From positions 1 through 64,000 of the forward strand of contig NZ_JAFNAW010000016.1 in the NCBI RefSeq assembly GCF_017356265.1: a stretch of 64,000 nt of DNA, read 5' to 3'. Shown in pieces: positions 44,462 to 51,438 of the stretch; the first letter of the stretch is position 1; every line of letters begins with the position of its first letter. Source of the stretch: Paracoccus fontiphilus (lineage in GTDB: Bacteria; Pseudomonadota; Alphaproteobacteria; Rhodobacterales; Rhodobacteraceae). The notes beneath the pieces were generated by a model. The model ran no database searches, was not told the DNA's origin, and saw only the letters and a program-made list of their open reading frames with translations. The position numbers and the translations under genes were made by a program.

Positions 44462-45402
44462 GATATGCCCGCCAGACCGTCCTGCCCGCCATCGGCGAGG
44501 CGGGCCAGGCCCGGCTTGCGGCGGCGCATGTGCTTGTTGTCGGCGCGGGCGCCCTGGGCGTGCCCGTGCTGCAATACCTGACCGGCGCGGGGGTGGGCCG
44601 CATCACGCTGGTCGATCCCGACCGGGCCGAGATCTCGAACCTGCATCGCCAGCCGATCTACGGCCGCCATCTGGGCACCCCCAAGGCCGTCGCGGCGGCG
44701 CTGGAGATGGCCGCGCTGAACCCCGATACCGTTGTCACGCCCCTTGTGGCGCGGCTGGACCCGGCCAATGCGCCGGATCTGGTGGCGGGGGCCGATGTGG
44801 TTCTGGACTGCGCTGACAGCTTCGCCGCGACCTATGCGCTGTCGGACGCCTGCCTTGCCGCAGGCCGCCCCTTGATCGCCGCATCTGTCCTGGGCACCGA
44901 AGGCTTCGCGGGCGGCTTCTGCGGCGGCGCACCATCGTTCCGGGCGGTGTTCCCGGACCTGCCCGCGCAGGCGGGCACCTGCGCGACGGCAGGCGTGATG
45001 GGTCCGATGGCCGGGCTGATCGGCGCGTTGCAGGCACAGATGGCAATGGCGGTGCTGCTGGGCCTGCACCCCTCGCCCTTGGGCCAGATGATCCGCTTCG
45101 ACGGGTTGCGCCCTGCCTCGTTCCGCTTCGACGGCGCGCCGGAACCCCTAACCGGCCACCGCTTCATCGCCACCAGCCAGATGCGCCCGGACGACTTGGC
45201 GGTCGAGCTGCGCGGCCCCGACGAAGCCCCCCTGCCCTTCGTGCCCCACGCCCTGCGCCAGCCGGAACGCCTGCGCCCGGCCGACGGCCAAAGAGTCGTC
45301 TTCGCCTGCCGCTCGGGCCTTCGGGCCTGGGCCGCCGCCGACCGCCTGCGCCGCGACTGGCCGGGCGCCATTGCCCTTGTCGCCCTTGGAGATCCCCTAT
45401 GA
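44458..45402 (+). CDS. thiF: ThiF adenylyltransferase with C-terminal rhodanese-like segment
   Basis: This 314-aa E1-like enzyme adenylates the ThiS C-terminus. Residues 1-235 are the ThiF/MoeB domain (VLVVGAGALGVPVLQYLTGA, ITLVDPDRAEISNLHRQ, DCADSFAATYALSDACL, GTEGFAGGFCGG). The last about 70 residues resemble a shortened rhodanese with the active-site loop VVFACRSGLRAWAA, whose Cys could relay persulfide sulfur. The zinc-binding CxxC pairs of MoeB are not obvious. Start ATG 44458 overlaps thiE; the ATGA end overlaps thiY. Confidence 0.9.
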   Translation: MRYARQTVLPAIGEAGQARLAAAHVLVVGAGALGVPVLQYLTGAGVGRITLVDPDRAEISNLHRQPIYGRHLGTPKAVAAALEMAALNPDTVVTPLVARLDPANAPDLVAGADVVLDCADSFAATYALSDACLAAGRPLIAASVLGTEGFAGGFCGGAPSFRAVFPDLPAQAGTCATAGVMGPMAGLIGALQAQMAMAVLLGLHPSPLGQMIRFDGLRPASFRFDGAPEPLTGHRFIATSQMRPDDLAVELRGPDEAPLPFVPHALRQPERLRPADGQRVVFACRSGLRAWAAADRLRRDWPGAIALVALGDPL

Positions 45403-46325
45403 AGCCCCTTGTTCTGGTCCTTGCGCTATCCGCCACCCCTGCTTGCGCGCAGGATCTGTCGCTGATGCTGGACTGGTTCGTGAACCCCGACCACGCGCCG
45501 ATCATCGTGGCGCAGGAATTGGGCTATTTCGCGGACGCCGGCCTGACGGTCGCCATCACCGCCCCCGCCGATCCGTCCGATCCGCCGCGGATGCTCGCCT
45601 CGGGTCAGGTCGATCTGGCCGTGGGCTATCAGCCGCAACTGCACCTGCAGGTGCATGAAGGCCTGCCGCTGACCCGCATCGCCACCTTGGTCGCCACGCC
45701 CCTGAACTGCGTGACGGTGATGGCCGATGGGCCGGTGCAATCCATCGCGGACCTGAAGGGCCGCACGGTCGGCTATTCGGTGCCGGGGATGGAAACCGCG
45801 CTGATGGGCGCCATGCTGGAAGGGGCGGGGCTGTCCATCGACGACGTGGAGCTGGTCAATGTCGGCTGGTCCCTGTCGCCCGCGCTGATGACGGGCCAGG
45901 TCGATGCCACGCTGGGCGGGTTCCGCAACTTCGAGATGACGCAGATGCGGCTGGAGGGCGCCGAGGGCCGCTGCCTGTTCGTCGAGGAAAACGGCATCCC
46001 CGCCTATGATGAACTGATCCTGCTGGCGAACCCGCAGACGATGGACCCCGATGCCACCGCCCGCTTCGTCGCCGCCATGGAGCGTGGCGCGCATTACATC
46101 CTCAACCACCCGGACAAGGCCTGGCAGGTCTTCCGCGACGCCCATCCCGACCTGGATGACGAGCTGAACCGGCAGGCCTGGGCCGCGACCCTGCCGCGCT
46201 TCTCGCAAAGCCCCGGCGCGGTGGATCACGGCCGCTATGCCCGGTTCGAGGCTTTCCTGCGCGATGCCGGGCTGATCGACGCCACCCTGCCCGTCAGCGC
46301 CCTAGCGACGGACCCCGGCGCATGA
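45399..46325 (+). CDS. thiY: ABC transporter substrate-binding protein for pyrimidine thiamine precursor (ThiY-like)
   Basis: This 308-aa NMT1-family binding protein has a signal peptide MKPLVLVLALSATPACA and the mature start LMLDWFVNPDHAPIIVAQE, typical of ThiY, which captures formylaminopyrimidine or HMP in the periplasm. Segments TLVATPLNCVTVM, VGYSVPGMETALM and GGFRNFEMTQMRLEG fit the ligand-binding region. Co-transcribed with tenA and the permease thiX. No ATPase gene accompanies it in this window. Confidence 0.9.
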   Translation: MKPLVLVLALSATPACAQDLSLMLDWFVNPDHAPIIVAQELGYFADAGLTVAITAPADPSDPPRMLASGQVDLAVGYQPQLHLQVHEGLPLTRIATLVATPLNCVTVMADGPVQSIADLKGRTVGYSVPGMETALMGAMLEGAGLSIDDVELVNVGWSLSPALMTGQVDATLGGFRNFEMTQMRLEGAEGRCLFVEENGIPAYDELILLANPQTMDPDATARFVAAMERGAHYILNHPDKAWQVFRDAHPDLDDELNRQAWAATLPRFSQSPGAVDHGRYARFEAFLRDAGLIDATLPVSALATDPGA

Positions 46326-46984
46326 GCTATGGCACCTGCTTTCCCCTGTGGCGGGCGGGCGCGCCCGACTGGGACGCCTATGTCCGCGCGCCGTTCCTGC
46401 GGTCGCTGGCCGATGGCAGCCTGCCGCGCCACGCCTTCCTGACCTATCTGGCGCAGGACTACCTGTTCCTGATCCACTTCGCCCGCGCCTGGTCGCTGGC
46501 CGTCACGAAGGCGGGCTCGCTGCCCGAGATGCGCGCCTGTTCCGCCACCGTCCACGCCCTGCTGGAAACCGAAACGCGGCTGCATGTGGACCTGTGCGGC
46601 CGGGCCGGGATCACCGAGGCGGACGTGATAGCCACGGTCGAGGCGCCGCAGAATCTCGCCTATACCCGTTACGTGCTGGAGGCCGGATACAGCGGCGACT
46701 TCCTGGACCTGCTGGCGGCGCTGGCGCCCTGCGTCCTGGGCTACGGAGAGATCGGAGCGCGGCTGCTGTCCGAACCGCATGATCCGGCCTATGCCGAATG
46801 GATCGAGACTTATGGCGGGGCCGACTACCAGGCGTTGTGCCACGGCACCGCCGCGCTGATCGACGGCGCGGTGGCAAGCCGGCTGGGACAGCAGGCCCAT
46901 GTCCTGCCTCGCTGGGGGCAGTTGCAGGACCGCTTCTCGACCGCAACACGCCTGGAAGCCGCCTTCTGGACGCTGGCCGGGTGA
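46322..46984 (+). CDS. tenA: Thiaminase II / aminopyrimidine aminohydrolase
   Basis: This 220-aa TenA protein hydrolyses aminopyrimidine products of thiamine breakdown for salvage. Visible family segments are the N-terminal helix PFLRSLADGSLPRHAFLTYLAQDYLFL (about 23-48) and LAPCVLGYGEIGARL, with the conserved Cys (near 137) and Tyr of the active site. The C-terminal helices end in ATRLEAAFWTLA, with the catalytic Glu. It sits between thiY and thiX, so imported pyrimidine would be processed at once. Start overlaps thiY (ATGA) and end overlaps thiX (GTGA). Confidence 0.93.
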   Translation: MSYGTCFPLWRAGAPDWDAYVRAPFLRSLADGSLPRHAFLTYLAQDYLFLIHFARAWSLAVTKAGSLPEMRACSATVHALLETETRLHVDLCGRAGITEADVIATVEAPQNLAYTRYVLEAGYSGDFLDLLAALAPCVLGYGEIGARLLSEPHDPAYAEWIETYGGADYQALCHGTAALIDGAVASRLGQQAHVLPRWGQLQDRFSTATRLEAAFWTLAG

Positions 46985-47703
46985 TCCGCCTTGCGGTGGT
47001 CTTCGTGCTGCTGTGGCAGGGCACCGTCACGGCCTTGCAGATCCCGCGCTTCCTGCTGCCGGGCCCCTTGGCGGTCGCAAGCGCCGTGATCGACGGCCGG
47101 GCCGCCCTAGCCCGCGCCGCCCTGATCACCGGGGCAGAGATCGCCGCCGGTTTCGCCATCGGTGCCGGACTGGGCGTCCTGCTGGCGCTTGCCATGGGCC
47201 TGCTGGCGCCCCTGGGCCGCGCGCTGATGCCGCTGATGACCTTCAGCCAGACGGTGCCGATCTTCGCCTTTGCGCCGCTTCTGACCCTGTGGCTGGGCTA
47301 CGGCATCGCCCCCAAGATCGCCATCGTCGCGCTGATGGTGTTCTTCCCCGTGGCCTCGGCCTTCGGGGACGGGCTGGCGCGCACGCCCAAGGTGTTTCGC
47401 GAACTGGCCGACAGCATGGGCGCCACGCCGCTGGAGGCGATGCGGATCGTCCGCATCCCCGCCGCCCTGCCCGATCTGGCCAGCGGGTTGCGCATCGCCG
47501 CCGTCTATGCCCCGGCGGCGGCCATCGTGGGCGAATGGGTGGGCGGGTCGCACGGCCTGGGCGCGTTGATGATCCAGTCGAGCGGGCGCATGAAGATCGA
47601 CGCGATGTTCGCGGCCCTTGCCGCCACGATCCTGATCGCCATAGCCTTCAAGGCCGCCGTGTCGCGGCTGGCGCGGCGGCTTGATCGCTATGCCGCCGGG
47701 TGA
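46981..47703 (+). CDS. thiX: ABC transporter permease, ThiX-like
   Basis: This 240-aa inner-membrane protein starts at GTG 46981, overlapping the tenA stop. It has about six hydrophobic segments and the conserved cytoplasmic loop ELADSMGATPLEAMRIVRIPAALPDLASGLRIA, which docks on an ATPase (EAA-type). With ThiY it should import a thiamine pyrimidine precursor. The expected partner ATPase ThiZ is missing after this gene. The next 67 bases hold no gene, followed by an opposite-strand pseudogene. It may borrow another ATPase. Confidence 0.88.
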   Translation: MIRLAVVFVLLWQGTVTALQIPRFLLPGPLAVASAVIDGRAALARAALITGAEIAAGFAIGAGLGVLLALAMGLLAPLGRALMPLMTFSQTVPIFAFAPLLTLWLGYGIAPKIAIVALMVFFPVASAFGDGLARTPKVFRELADSMGATPLEAMRIVRIPAALPDLASGLRIAAVYAPAAAIVGEWVGGSHGLGALMIQSSGRMKIDAMFAALAATILIAIAFKAAVSRLARRLDRYAAG

Positions 47704-47770
47704 TCCCGCGGCCGCTGTCAGAAGATCGCCAAGGGGGTTCGCGCCACCGGACAAGAAGGACGGCCCGCAG

Positions 47771-48077
47771 TTACGCCTGTCCGTCACCCTCATCCAGGGC
47801 TGCGACGACCTCGTCATCGCCGACCTGCGCGAAGTCGCGATGATGCAGGCCGACCGCGCAAAACGGACAGGGGGTGCCGGGGCAAACGATGTCGTCCGCG
47901 ACATGGCGAAGGCGGTCCAGCGGCGCCGCCAGCATCCGCGCCACCGACAAGGCCACCGGCACGCCGCCGCGCGGCAGGGCCAGGACGACGCAGTCCCCCG
48001 CCACGATAGCCGGTCAGGCGTTCGGTAAACCGGGCGCCCGCCTGGGCCCGGTCCGCGAAGATGACCAGGTCCGCCAT
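47771..48077 (-). pseudogene. Broken phosphoribosyltransferase-family gene
   Basis: The reverse strand starts at ATG 48077 with MADLVIFADRAQAGARFTERLTGYRGG, a typical class-I phosphoribosyltransferase N-terminus. The expected continuation (DCVVLALPRGGVPVALSVARML) is in another frame. Removing one G from the GGGGG run around 47994-47998 joins them. After APLD the central catalytic part is missing, and the sequence resumes with the family C-terminus DDIVCPGTPCPFCAVGLHHRDFAQVGDDEV. About half the usual length is lost. It sits one base after the erythromycin esterase-family gene; the two activities occur together or fused in other bacteria. Confidence 0.75.
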
Positions 48078-48078
48078 G

Positions 48079-49374
48079 TCACAATCCGAAAGGCCAGGTA
48101 TCGGGCACGTCGCCGTGCCCGGCCCCCGGTCCTGCCTCGACCAGGGCCTGGGTCCGGTCGAACCAGATCCATCCGTCATACTGCCGGCCGGGCCTCGCCT
48201 GCATGTAGTGGCTCTGCAATTCCGTCTCTGGGCGGTAGATCACGCCGATGAAGCGCTGCGGCAAGGATCGCGACAATCCTTCGGCCAGCAAGGCATTTGC
48301 CCGCAGATCCAGCAGGAAGCCGTCGATCCCGGTGTCGTGGCAAAGCCGTTCGAAGCTGTCGGGATGCGAGGGCCGCACGGTCTTGACCTCGGCCGGGGCG
48401 CCCCAGTTGCTTGCGGCGGTGACACTGCCGTGGTCGGTGCCAAGGCCGATCAGGGCGACCTGGCCGTCCCACCGTTCGCGGGCAAGCTGGCCCAGATTGT
48501 GCTCGGCCCTCCGGCTGCCCATCTCGGTCGCGCGGGCGTCGCCAATATGCGAGTTATGGGCCCAGACCACCGCCTTGGCGCCGGGACCGCCCGCCTGCAG
48601 CAGATGGTCCAGCGTGTCGGCCATGTGGCTGTCGCGCAGGTTCCAGGCTTGGGACCCGCCCTGGTACATCACCCGGTAATAGCGTTCGGCCGAGGCGACC
48701 AGCCGGGCGTTCTGCGCCGCGTCCAGCAGGTCGATCCCCTGGCCCGGCCCCAGAGCCCGGGACAGGAGATCGCGGCATTGCTGGACCACCGCCTGCTCGC
48801 AATCGCGATAGCCCCGAAGGCCGGCGCGGCCATAGGCGGCGGGTCGGTCGATCCAGGGTTCCAGGCAGCCATAGCGGGTCCGCGCAAGGCTTGCCGCCTC
48901 GGGATCGGTGCGGTCCAGATAGTCCAGCACGGCCCGGATCGAGGCATGGAAATTGTAAAGGTCGAGGCCGTAGAAGCCCGCCTGGTCCTCGGGCGCCCTG
49001 CCCCGGTTCCAGTCGCGCATCCATTCGATCAGGCCCGCCACCTCGGCATTGCGCCACATCCAGCGGGGAAAACGCTGGAAGGCCTGGCCTGTGTCGTCCT
49101 GCGGCAGGCCGCGCGCATGGCGGTTCAGGATGGCGGCGTCGGGCCAGTCCGCCTCGACCGCGACGATCCTGACGCCGTGGCGGTCGATCATCCGGCGGGT
49201 GATGGCCCCGCGGGCGCGGTAGAACTCGGCCGTGCCATGGCTGGACTCGCCCAGCATCAGGATGCGGCGATCCGCCCATCGGTCGGCAATGGCCGCGAAA
49301 TCATCATCCTCCGGCGGCGGCAACGGAACGCAGCCGCCGGAGATCGCCTTTGCCAGGTCGCCGCCTGCGGGCAT
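48079..49374 (-). CDS. Erythromycin esterase-family protein
   Basis: This 431-aa protein contains the family signature LMLGESSHGTAEFYRARG near residue 40 and EADWPDA near residue 73. It also has QRFPRWMWRNAEV, FYGLDLYNFHASI and VVWAHNSHIGDARA, which together hold the conserved Glu/His residues of the active site. Most members outside resistance plasmids are of unknown substrate, so macrolide hydrolysis should not be assumed. ATG 49374 directly follows the stop of the 51-aa gene. The operon probably runs from the promoter at 50009 through three small genes to this one and the dead phosphoribosyltransferase. Confidence 0.87.
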   Translation of the reverse strand: MPAGGDLAKAISGGCVPLPPPEDDDFAAIADRWADRRILMLGESSHGTAEFYRARGAITRRMIDRHGVRIVAVEADWPDAAILNRHARGLPQDDTGQAFQRFPRWMWRNAEVAGLIEWMRDWNRGRAPEDQAGFYGLDLYNFHASIRAVLDYLDRTDPEAASLARTRYGCLEPWIDRPAAYGRAGLRGYRDCEQAVVQQCRDLLSRALGPGQGIDLLDAAQNARLVASAERYYRVMYQGGSQAWNLRDSHMADTLDHLLQAGGPGAKAVVWAHNSHIGDARATEMGSRRAEHNLGQLARERWDGQVALIGLGTDHGSVTAASNWGAPAEVKTVRPSHPDSFERLCHDTGIDGFLLDLRANALLAEGLSRSLPQRFIGVIYRPETELQSHYMQARPGRQYDGWIWFDRTQALVEAGPGAGHGDVPDTWPFGL

Positions 49375-49530
49375 CTAGCCCTCGTCTGCCTCGTCGGCGT
49401 CCTTGCGCGCCTCGCGCTTGTCCGATGCCTTCAGGTCGGGGCGCGGATCGAAGTCGGGATCGGCGTTGGTGGTATCGACCTGCTTTTCGATGATGCGCTG
49501 CTGCTGGTCCTTGGTCTTCTTGCCGACCAT
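49375..49530 (-). CDS. Small hydrophilic protein (51 aa)
   Basis: ATG 49530 follows GGAGGAAA and opens MVGKKTKDQQQRIIEKQ; the gene ends ADEADEG at a TAG touching the next gene's ATG. The 51-residue product is very rich in Lys, Asp, Glu and Gln, without hydrophobic segments. It is too short for standard gene callers. The tight spacing to its neighbours and the strong ribosome site support translation. Probably disordered; function unknown. Confidence 0.6.
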   Translation of the reverse strand: MVGKKTKDQQQRIIEKQVDTTNADPDFDPRPDLKASDKREARKDADEADEG

Positions 49531-49544
49531 GGCGCTTTCCTCCG

Positions 49545-49739
49545 TTACTTGTTGGTGCGCCCGCGCTGGTTGGGATCGATGCCGCCCTGCGGGGTGGTGT
49601 CGTTCAGCACGTCGCCTTCAAAGGTGTTGTCGCCGCCGATCTGCGGGTCGTCGACACCGGCGCCCTTGGACCGCCCGATGCCGGGGTCCTGGTCCAGATC
49701 CTTGTCGGACGGCTGGTCGGTCTTCGGATGCTTGGACAT
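49545..49739 (-). CDS. Small hydrophilic protein (64 aa)
   Basis: ATG 49739 lies 4 bases beyond the stop of the upstream small gene, and AGGAGGGTTAGG precedes it. The product (MSKHPKTDQPSDKDLDQDPG...) is rich in Asp, Gly, Asn and Pro and likely disordered, containing GGDNTFEGDVLNDTTPQGG. No family recognised. Part of the stress-promoter operon 49974-48079. Confidence 0.65.
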   Translation of the reverse strand: MSKHPKTDQPSDKDLDQDPGIGRSKGAGVDDPQIGGDNTFEGDVLNDTTPQGGIDPNQRGRTNK

Positions 49740-49743
49740 GGTC

Positions 49744-49974
49744 CTAACCCTCCTTGTCGCCGTCGCGGTTGCCGACGTGATCGTGAAGCTGCTCGGTATC
49801 GACATGACGGGAATCGAGGCCGCGCTGATCGGAATGGCGCGACTTGTCGCGGTTCGACAGGATCTCGTTGTCGGGCAGCTGGTCGGGCACGTCGGGGGAC
49901 ATGCCGCCGGTGCCGTCGCCCTTGCCCTGGTCCTGCTGGCCCGCGCCGAACTTCTTGCTGCTTGCATTGGCCAT
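49744..49974 (-). CDS. Small hydrophilic protein (76 aa)
   Basis: ATG 49974 follows GGAGGGTTGAGAC. The product (MANASSKKFGAGQQDQGKGDG...) is almost free of hydrophobic residues, with Gly/Gln/Asp/His-rich stretches such as NRDKSRHSDQRGLDSRHVDTE. It resembles hydrophilin-type stress proteins by composition only. It is the first gene after the leftward EcfG-type promoter at 50009-50033 (start 34 bases downstream). Confidence 0.65.
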   Translation of the reverse strand: MANASSKKFGAGQQDQGKGDGTGGMSPDVPDQLPDNEILSNRDKSRHSDQRGLDSRHVDTEQLHDHVGNRDGDKEG

Positions 49975-50008
49975 GTCTCAACCCTCCTTGCATGTTGGCG
50001 TCGAAGAA

Positions 50009-50033
50009 AACCGGCTCGCGCGGGGATTGTTCC
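50009..50033 (-). promoter_or_regulatory. EcfG-type promoter, leftward (small-protein operon)
   Basis: On the reverse strand GGAAC (50033-50029), 16 bases, GGTT (50012-50009), 34 bases before ATG 49974. It is back to back with the consensus site at 50042. Confidence 0.55.
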
Positions 50034-50041
50034 GAAAAGGG

Positions 50042-50066
50042 GGAACCGCCGTCAGCGGGGGCCGTT
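50042..50066 (+). promoter_or_regulatory. EcfG consensus promoter, rightward (PAP2 gene)
   Basis: GGAAC (50042-50046), 16 bases, CGTT (50063-50066): exact consensus. The start codons at 50075 or 50084 are so close that the message would be leaderless or nearly so. Confidence 0.6.
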
Positions 50067-50074
50067 ACCGAGGC

Positions 50075-51001
50075 ATGTCACAGATGCCCGACCAGACCGA
50101 GCCTGACGACCCCGCCGCCAAGACCGAGGGGCTTGAGAAGATCGACGTCGAGGCCGCCAAGGCGGCCGCGCAGCACCGCCATCATCCCATGGTCAGGACC
50201 TTGGGCACGGTCAGCGAACTGGCGGACCAGATGCAGCTGACCACGGTCTGCGGGGCGGTCATCGCCGGGGGCATCCTTGGCGGGCGGGCCGACATCGCCC
50301 GGACCGGCCTGCGGATGATGGCGGCCCATGTGCTGGCCAATGTCGTCAAGCGCCGCATCAAGAACCGCCTGCGCCGCACCCGCCCCGAAAAGATGGTCGA
50401 TGAGCAGGACTACCATTTCGAGCCGGGCGAGGCCGAGGGAGGCCACGAAACCTCGTTCCCGTCGGGCCACACGGCCGGGGCGGTCGCGGTTGCCCGGATC
50501 GTGGCCCGCGACATGCCGGCCTTGTCCCTTCCCGTCACCGCCTTTGCAGCCATGATCGCGACGGTGCAGGTGCCGCGGGCCAAGCACTATCCCATCGACG
50601 TCGCCGCGGGCGCGGCGCTGGGCCTTGCCGCGGCCTGGGCCGTCGACCGCCTGCTGCCCGGCACCCGCCATCATTCGCAAGCCAAGGAGAACCGAATGTC
50701 AGACGACGCCACGAAATCCGTCTCGGCCCTGTTCGAGACGCGGGAAGCCGCCGACTACGCCATCGAGCATCTGGTCCAGCAACACGGGCTGAACCGGGCC
50801 GACATCTTCGCCGAGCCCGAGGGCCCCGGCAACACCGCCGGCAATCGCCCCTCGGGCGGTGATGCGAACAAGGGCGACGGTGCGGAAGGCGCCGCCCTGC
50901 GCGGCGGGATCAAGGTGTCGGTCGATGTGGCGTCGGACCGGGTCGAAACCGTGGAAGGCACCTTCCGCGAGATGGGCGGGCAGGACATCGCGCGGCGCTG
51001 A
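50075..51001 (+). CDS. PAP2-family phosphatase fused in frame to a small stress-type protein
   Basis: The 308-aa reading frame first encodes a PAP2 (lipid phosphatase/chloroperoxidase) domain: KNRLRRTRPEKM (Lys-x6-Arg-Pro), ETSFPSGHTAGAVA (Pro-Ser-Gly-His) and KHYPIDVAAG (His-x3-Asp), with hydrophobic helices between. The motif-3 Arg usually six residues before the His appears to be Gln. Without a stop codon the frame continues at 50696 into MSDDATKSVSALFETREAADYAIEHL..., a 101-residue module normally separate. An AAGGAG site and ATG at the junction suggest it can also be made alone. Start 50075 or 50084. Confidence 0.78.
   Translation: MSQMPDQTEPDDPAAKTEGLEKIDVEAAKAAAQHRHHPMVRTLGTVSELADQMQLTTVCGAVIAGGILGGRADIARTGLRMMAAHVLANVVKRRIKNRLRRTRPEKMVDEQDYHFEPGEAEGGHETSFPSGHTAGAVAVARIVARDMPALSLPVTAFAAMIATVQVPRAKHYPIDVAAGAALGLAAAWAVDRLLPGTRHHSQAKENRMSDDATKSVSALFETREAADYAIEHLVQQHGLNRADIFAEPEGPGNTAGNRPSGGDANKGDGAEGAALRGGIKVSVDVASDRVETVEGTFREMGGQDIARR
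50696..51001 (+). CDS. Internal start: small stress-type protein module (101 aa)
   Basis: ATG 50696 is preceded by AAGGAG at ideal spacing inside the PAP2 reading frame. The encoded 101 residues (ETREAADYAIEHLVQQHGLNRADIF..., then GGIKVSVDVASDRVETVEGTFREMGG) form an alpha/beta module that looks complete by itself, with a disordered Gly/Asn middle. Separate production in addition to the fusion is an inference from the ribosome site. Confidence 0.5.
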   Translation: MSDDATKSVSALFETREAADYAIEHLVQQHGLNRADIFAEPEGPGNTAGNRPSGGDANKGDGAEGAALRGGIKVSVDVASDRVETVEGTFREMGGQDIARR

Positions 51002-51027
51002 CCAGCGCGGCGCCCTGCCGCCCTTGT

Positions 51028-51294
51028 TCACTTGCCCTCGGACACGAACTTGTTGAAACGGCTGGTGTCGCCACCGGCCGTTTCGTCCTGGTACAGGAAA
51101 TGCAGGCCGTTCTCGTCGAAGATCTCGAAGAACTCGTCCCAGGAAATCCGGGTCAGGCCTTCCTCTTCCTCGCCGAAGTCGATGCGCAGGATGCCGCCTT
51201 CGCCCTTGGTCTCGACCATGGCGGGGTGGCCGTCGCGCGATTCCGCCCATTCGCGGATGGTGTCGTGGTCCTGGGTGGTGTTCGATGTGGACAT
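51028..51294 (-). CDS. Small acidic protein (88 aa), conserved WDEFF motif
   Basis: ATG 51294 follows CGGAGGACCGC. The product opens with HDTIREWAESRDGHPAMVETKGEGG, continues with ILRIDFGEEEEGLTRISWDEFFEIFDENGLHFLYQDETAGG and ends RFNKFVSEGK. This arrangement (DHDTIR.WAE, I.WDEFF, YQ..TAGG, FNKFV) recurs in small bacterial proteins that are sometimes mislabelled as glucan branching enzyme; no catalytic domain is present. It is convergent with the PAP2 gene and has an exact EcfG consensus 30 bases upstream. Confidence 0.72.
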   Translation of the reverse strand: MSTSNTTQDHDTIREWAESRDGHPAMVETKGEGGILRIDFGEEEEGLTRISWDEFFEIFDENGLHFLYQDETAGGDTSRFNKFVSEGK

Positions 51295-51324
51295 GCGGTC
51301 CTCCGAAAGGGGTTGTCGCGGGGA

Positions 51325-51349
51325 AACGCCTTGGCCCCCGCGCCGTTCC
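51325..51349 (-). promoter_or_regulatory. EcfG consensus promoter, leftward (88-aa gene)
   Basis: On the reverse strand GGAAC (51349-51345), 16 bases, CGTT (51328-51325): exact consensus, 30 bases before ATG 51294. Divergent from the site at 51374. Confidence 0.65.
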
Positions 51350-51373
51350 GTCCGTGAAAGCGTCCGCCGGAAG

Positions 51374-51399
51374 GGAACGCCCTGCCATCCCAGGCCGTT
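51374..51399 (+). promoter_or_regulatory. EcfG consensus promoter before paoA
   Basis: GGAAC (51374-51378), 17 bases, CGTT (51396-51399): exact consensus, 39 bases before ATG 51439. Confidence 0.6.
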
Positions 51400-51438
51400 G
51401 AGGCGCTGCCAGCCGCCATGCCAGCCATTGGGGAATCC

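Noticed and set aside
48079-49374. Macrolide resistance gene
   Set aside because: The erythromycin-esterase superfamily is broad and mostly of unknown substrate. There is no resistance-element context, so a resistance claim is not supported.
51028-51294. Glucan branching enzyme
   Set aside because: Similar small proteins are sometimes labelled so, but 88 residues cannot hold the catalytic barrel and no active-site motif is present.
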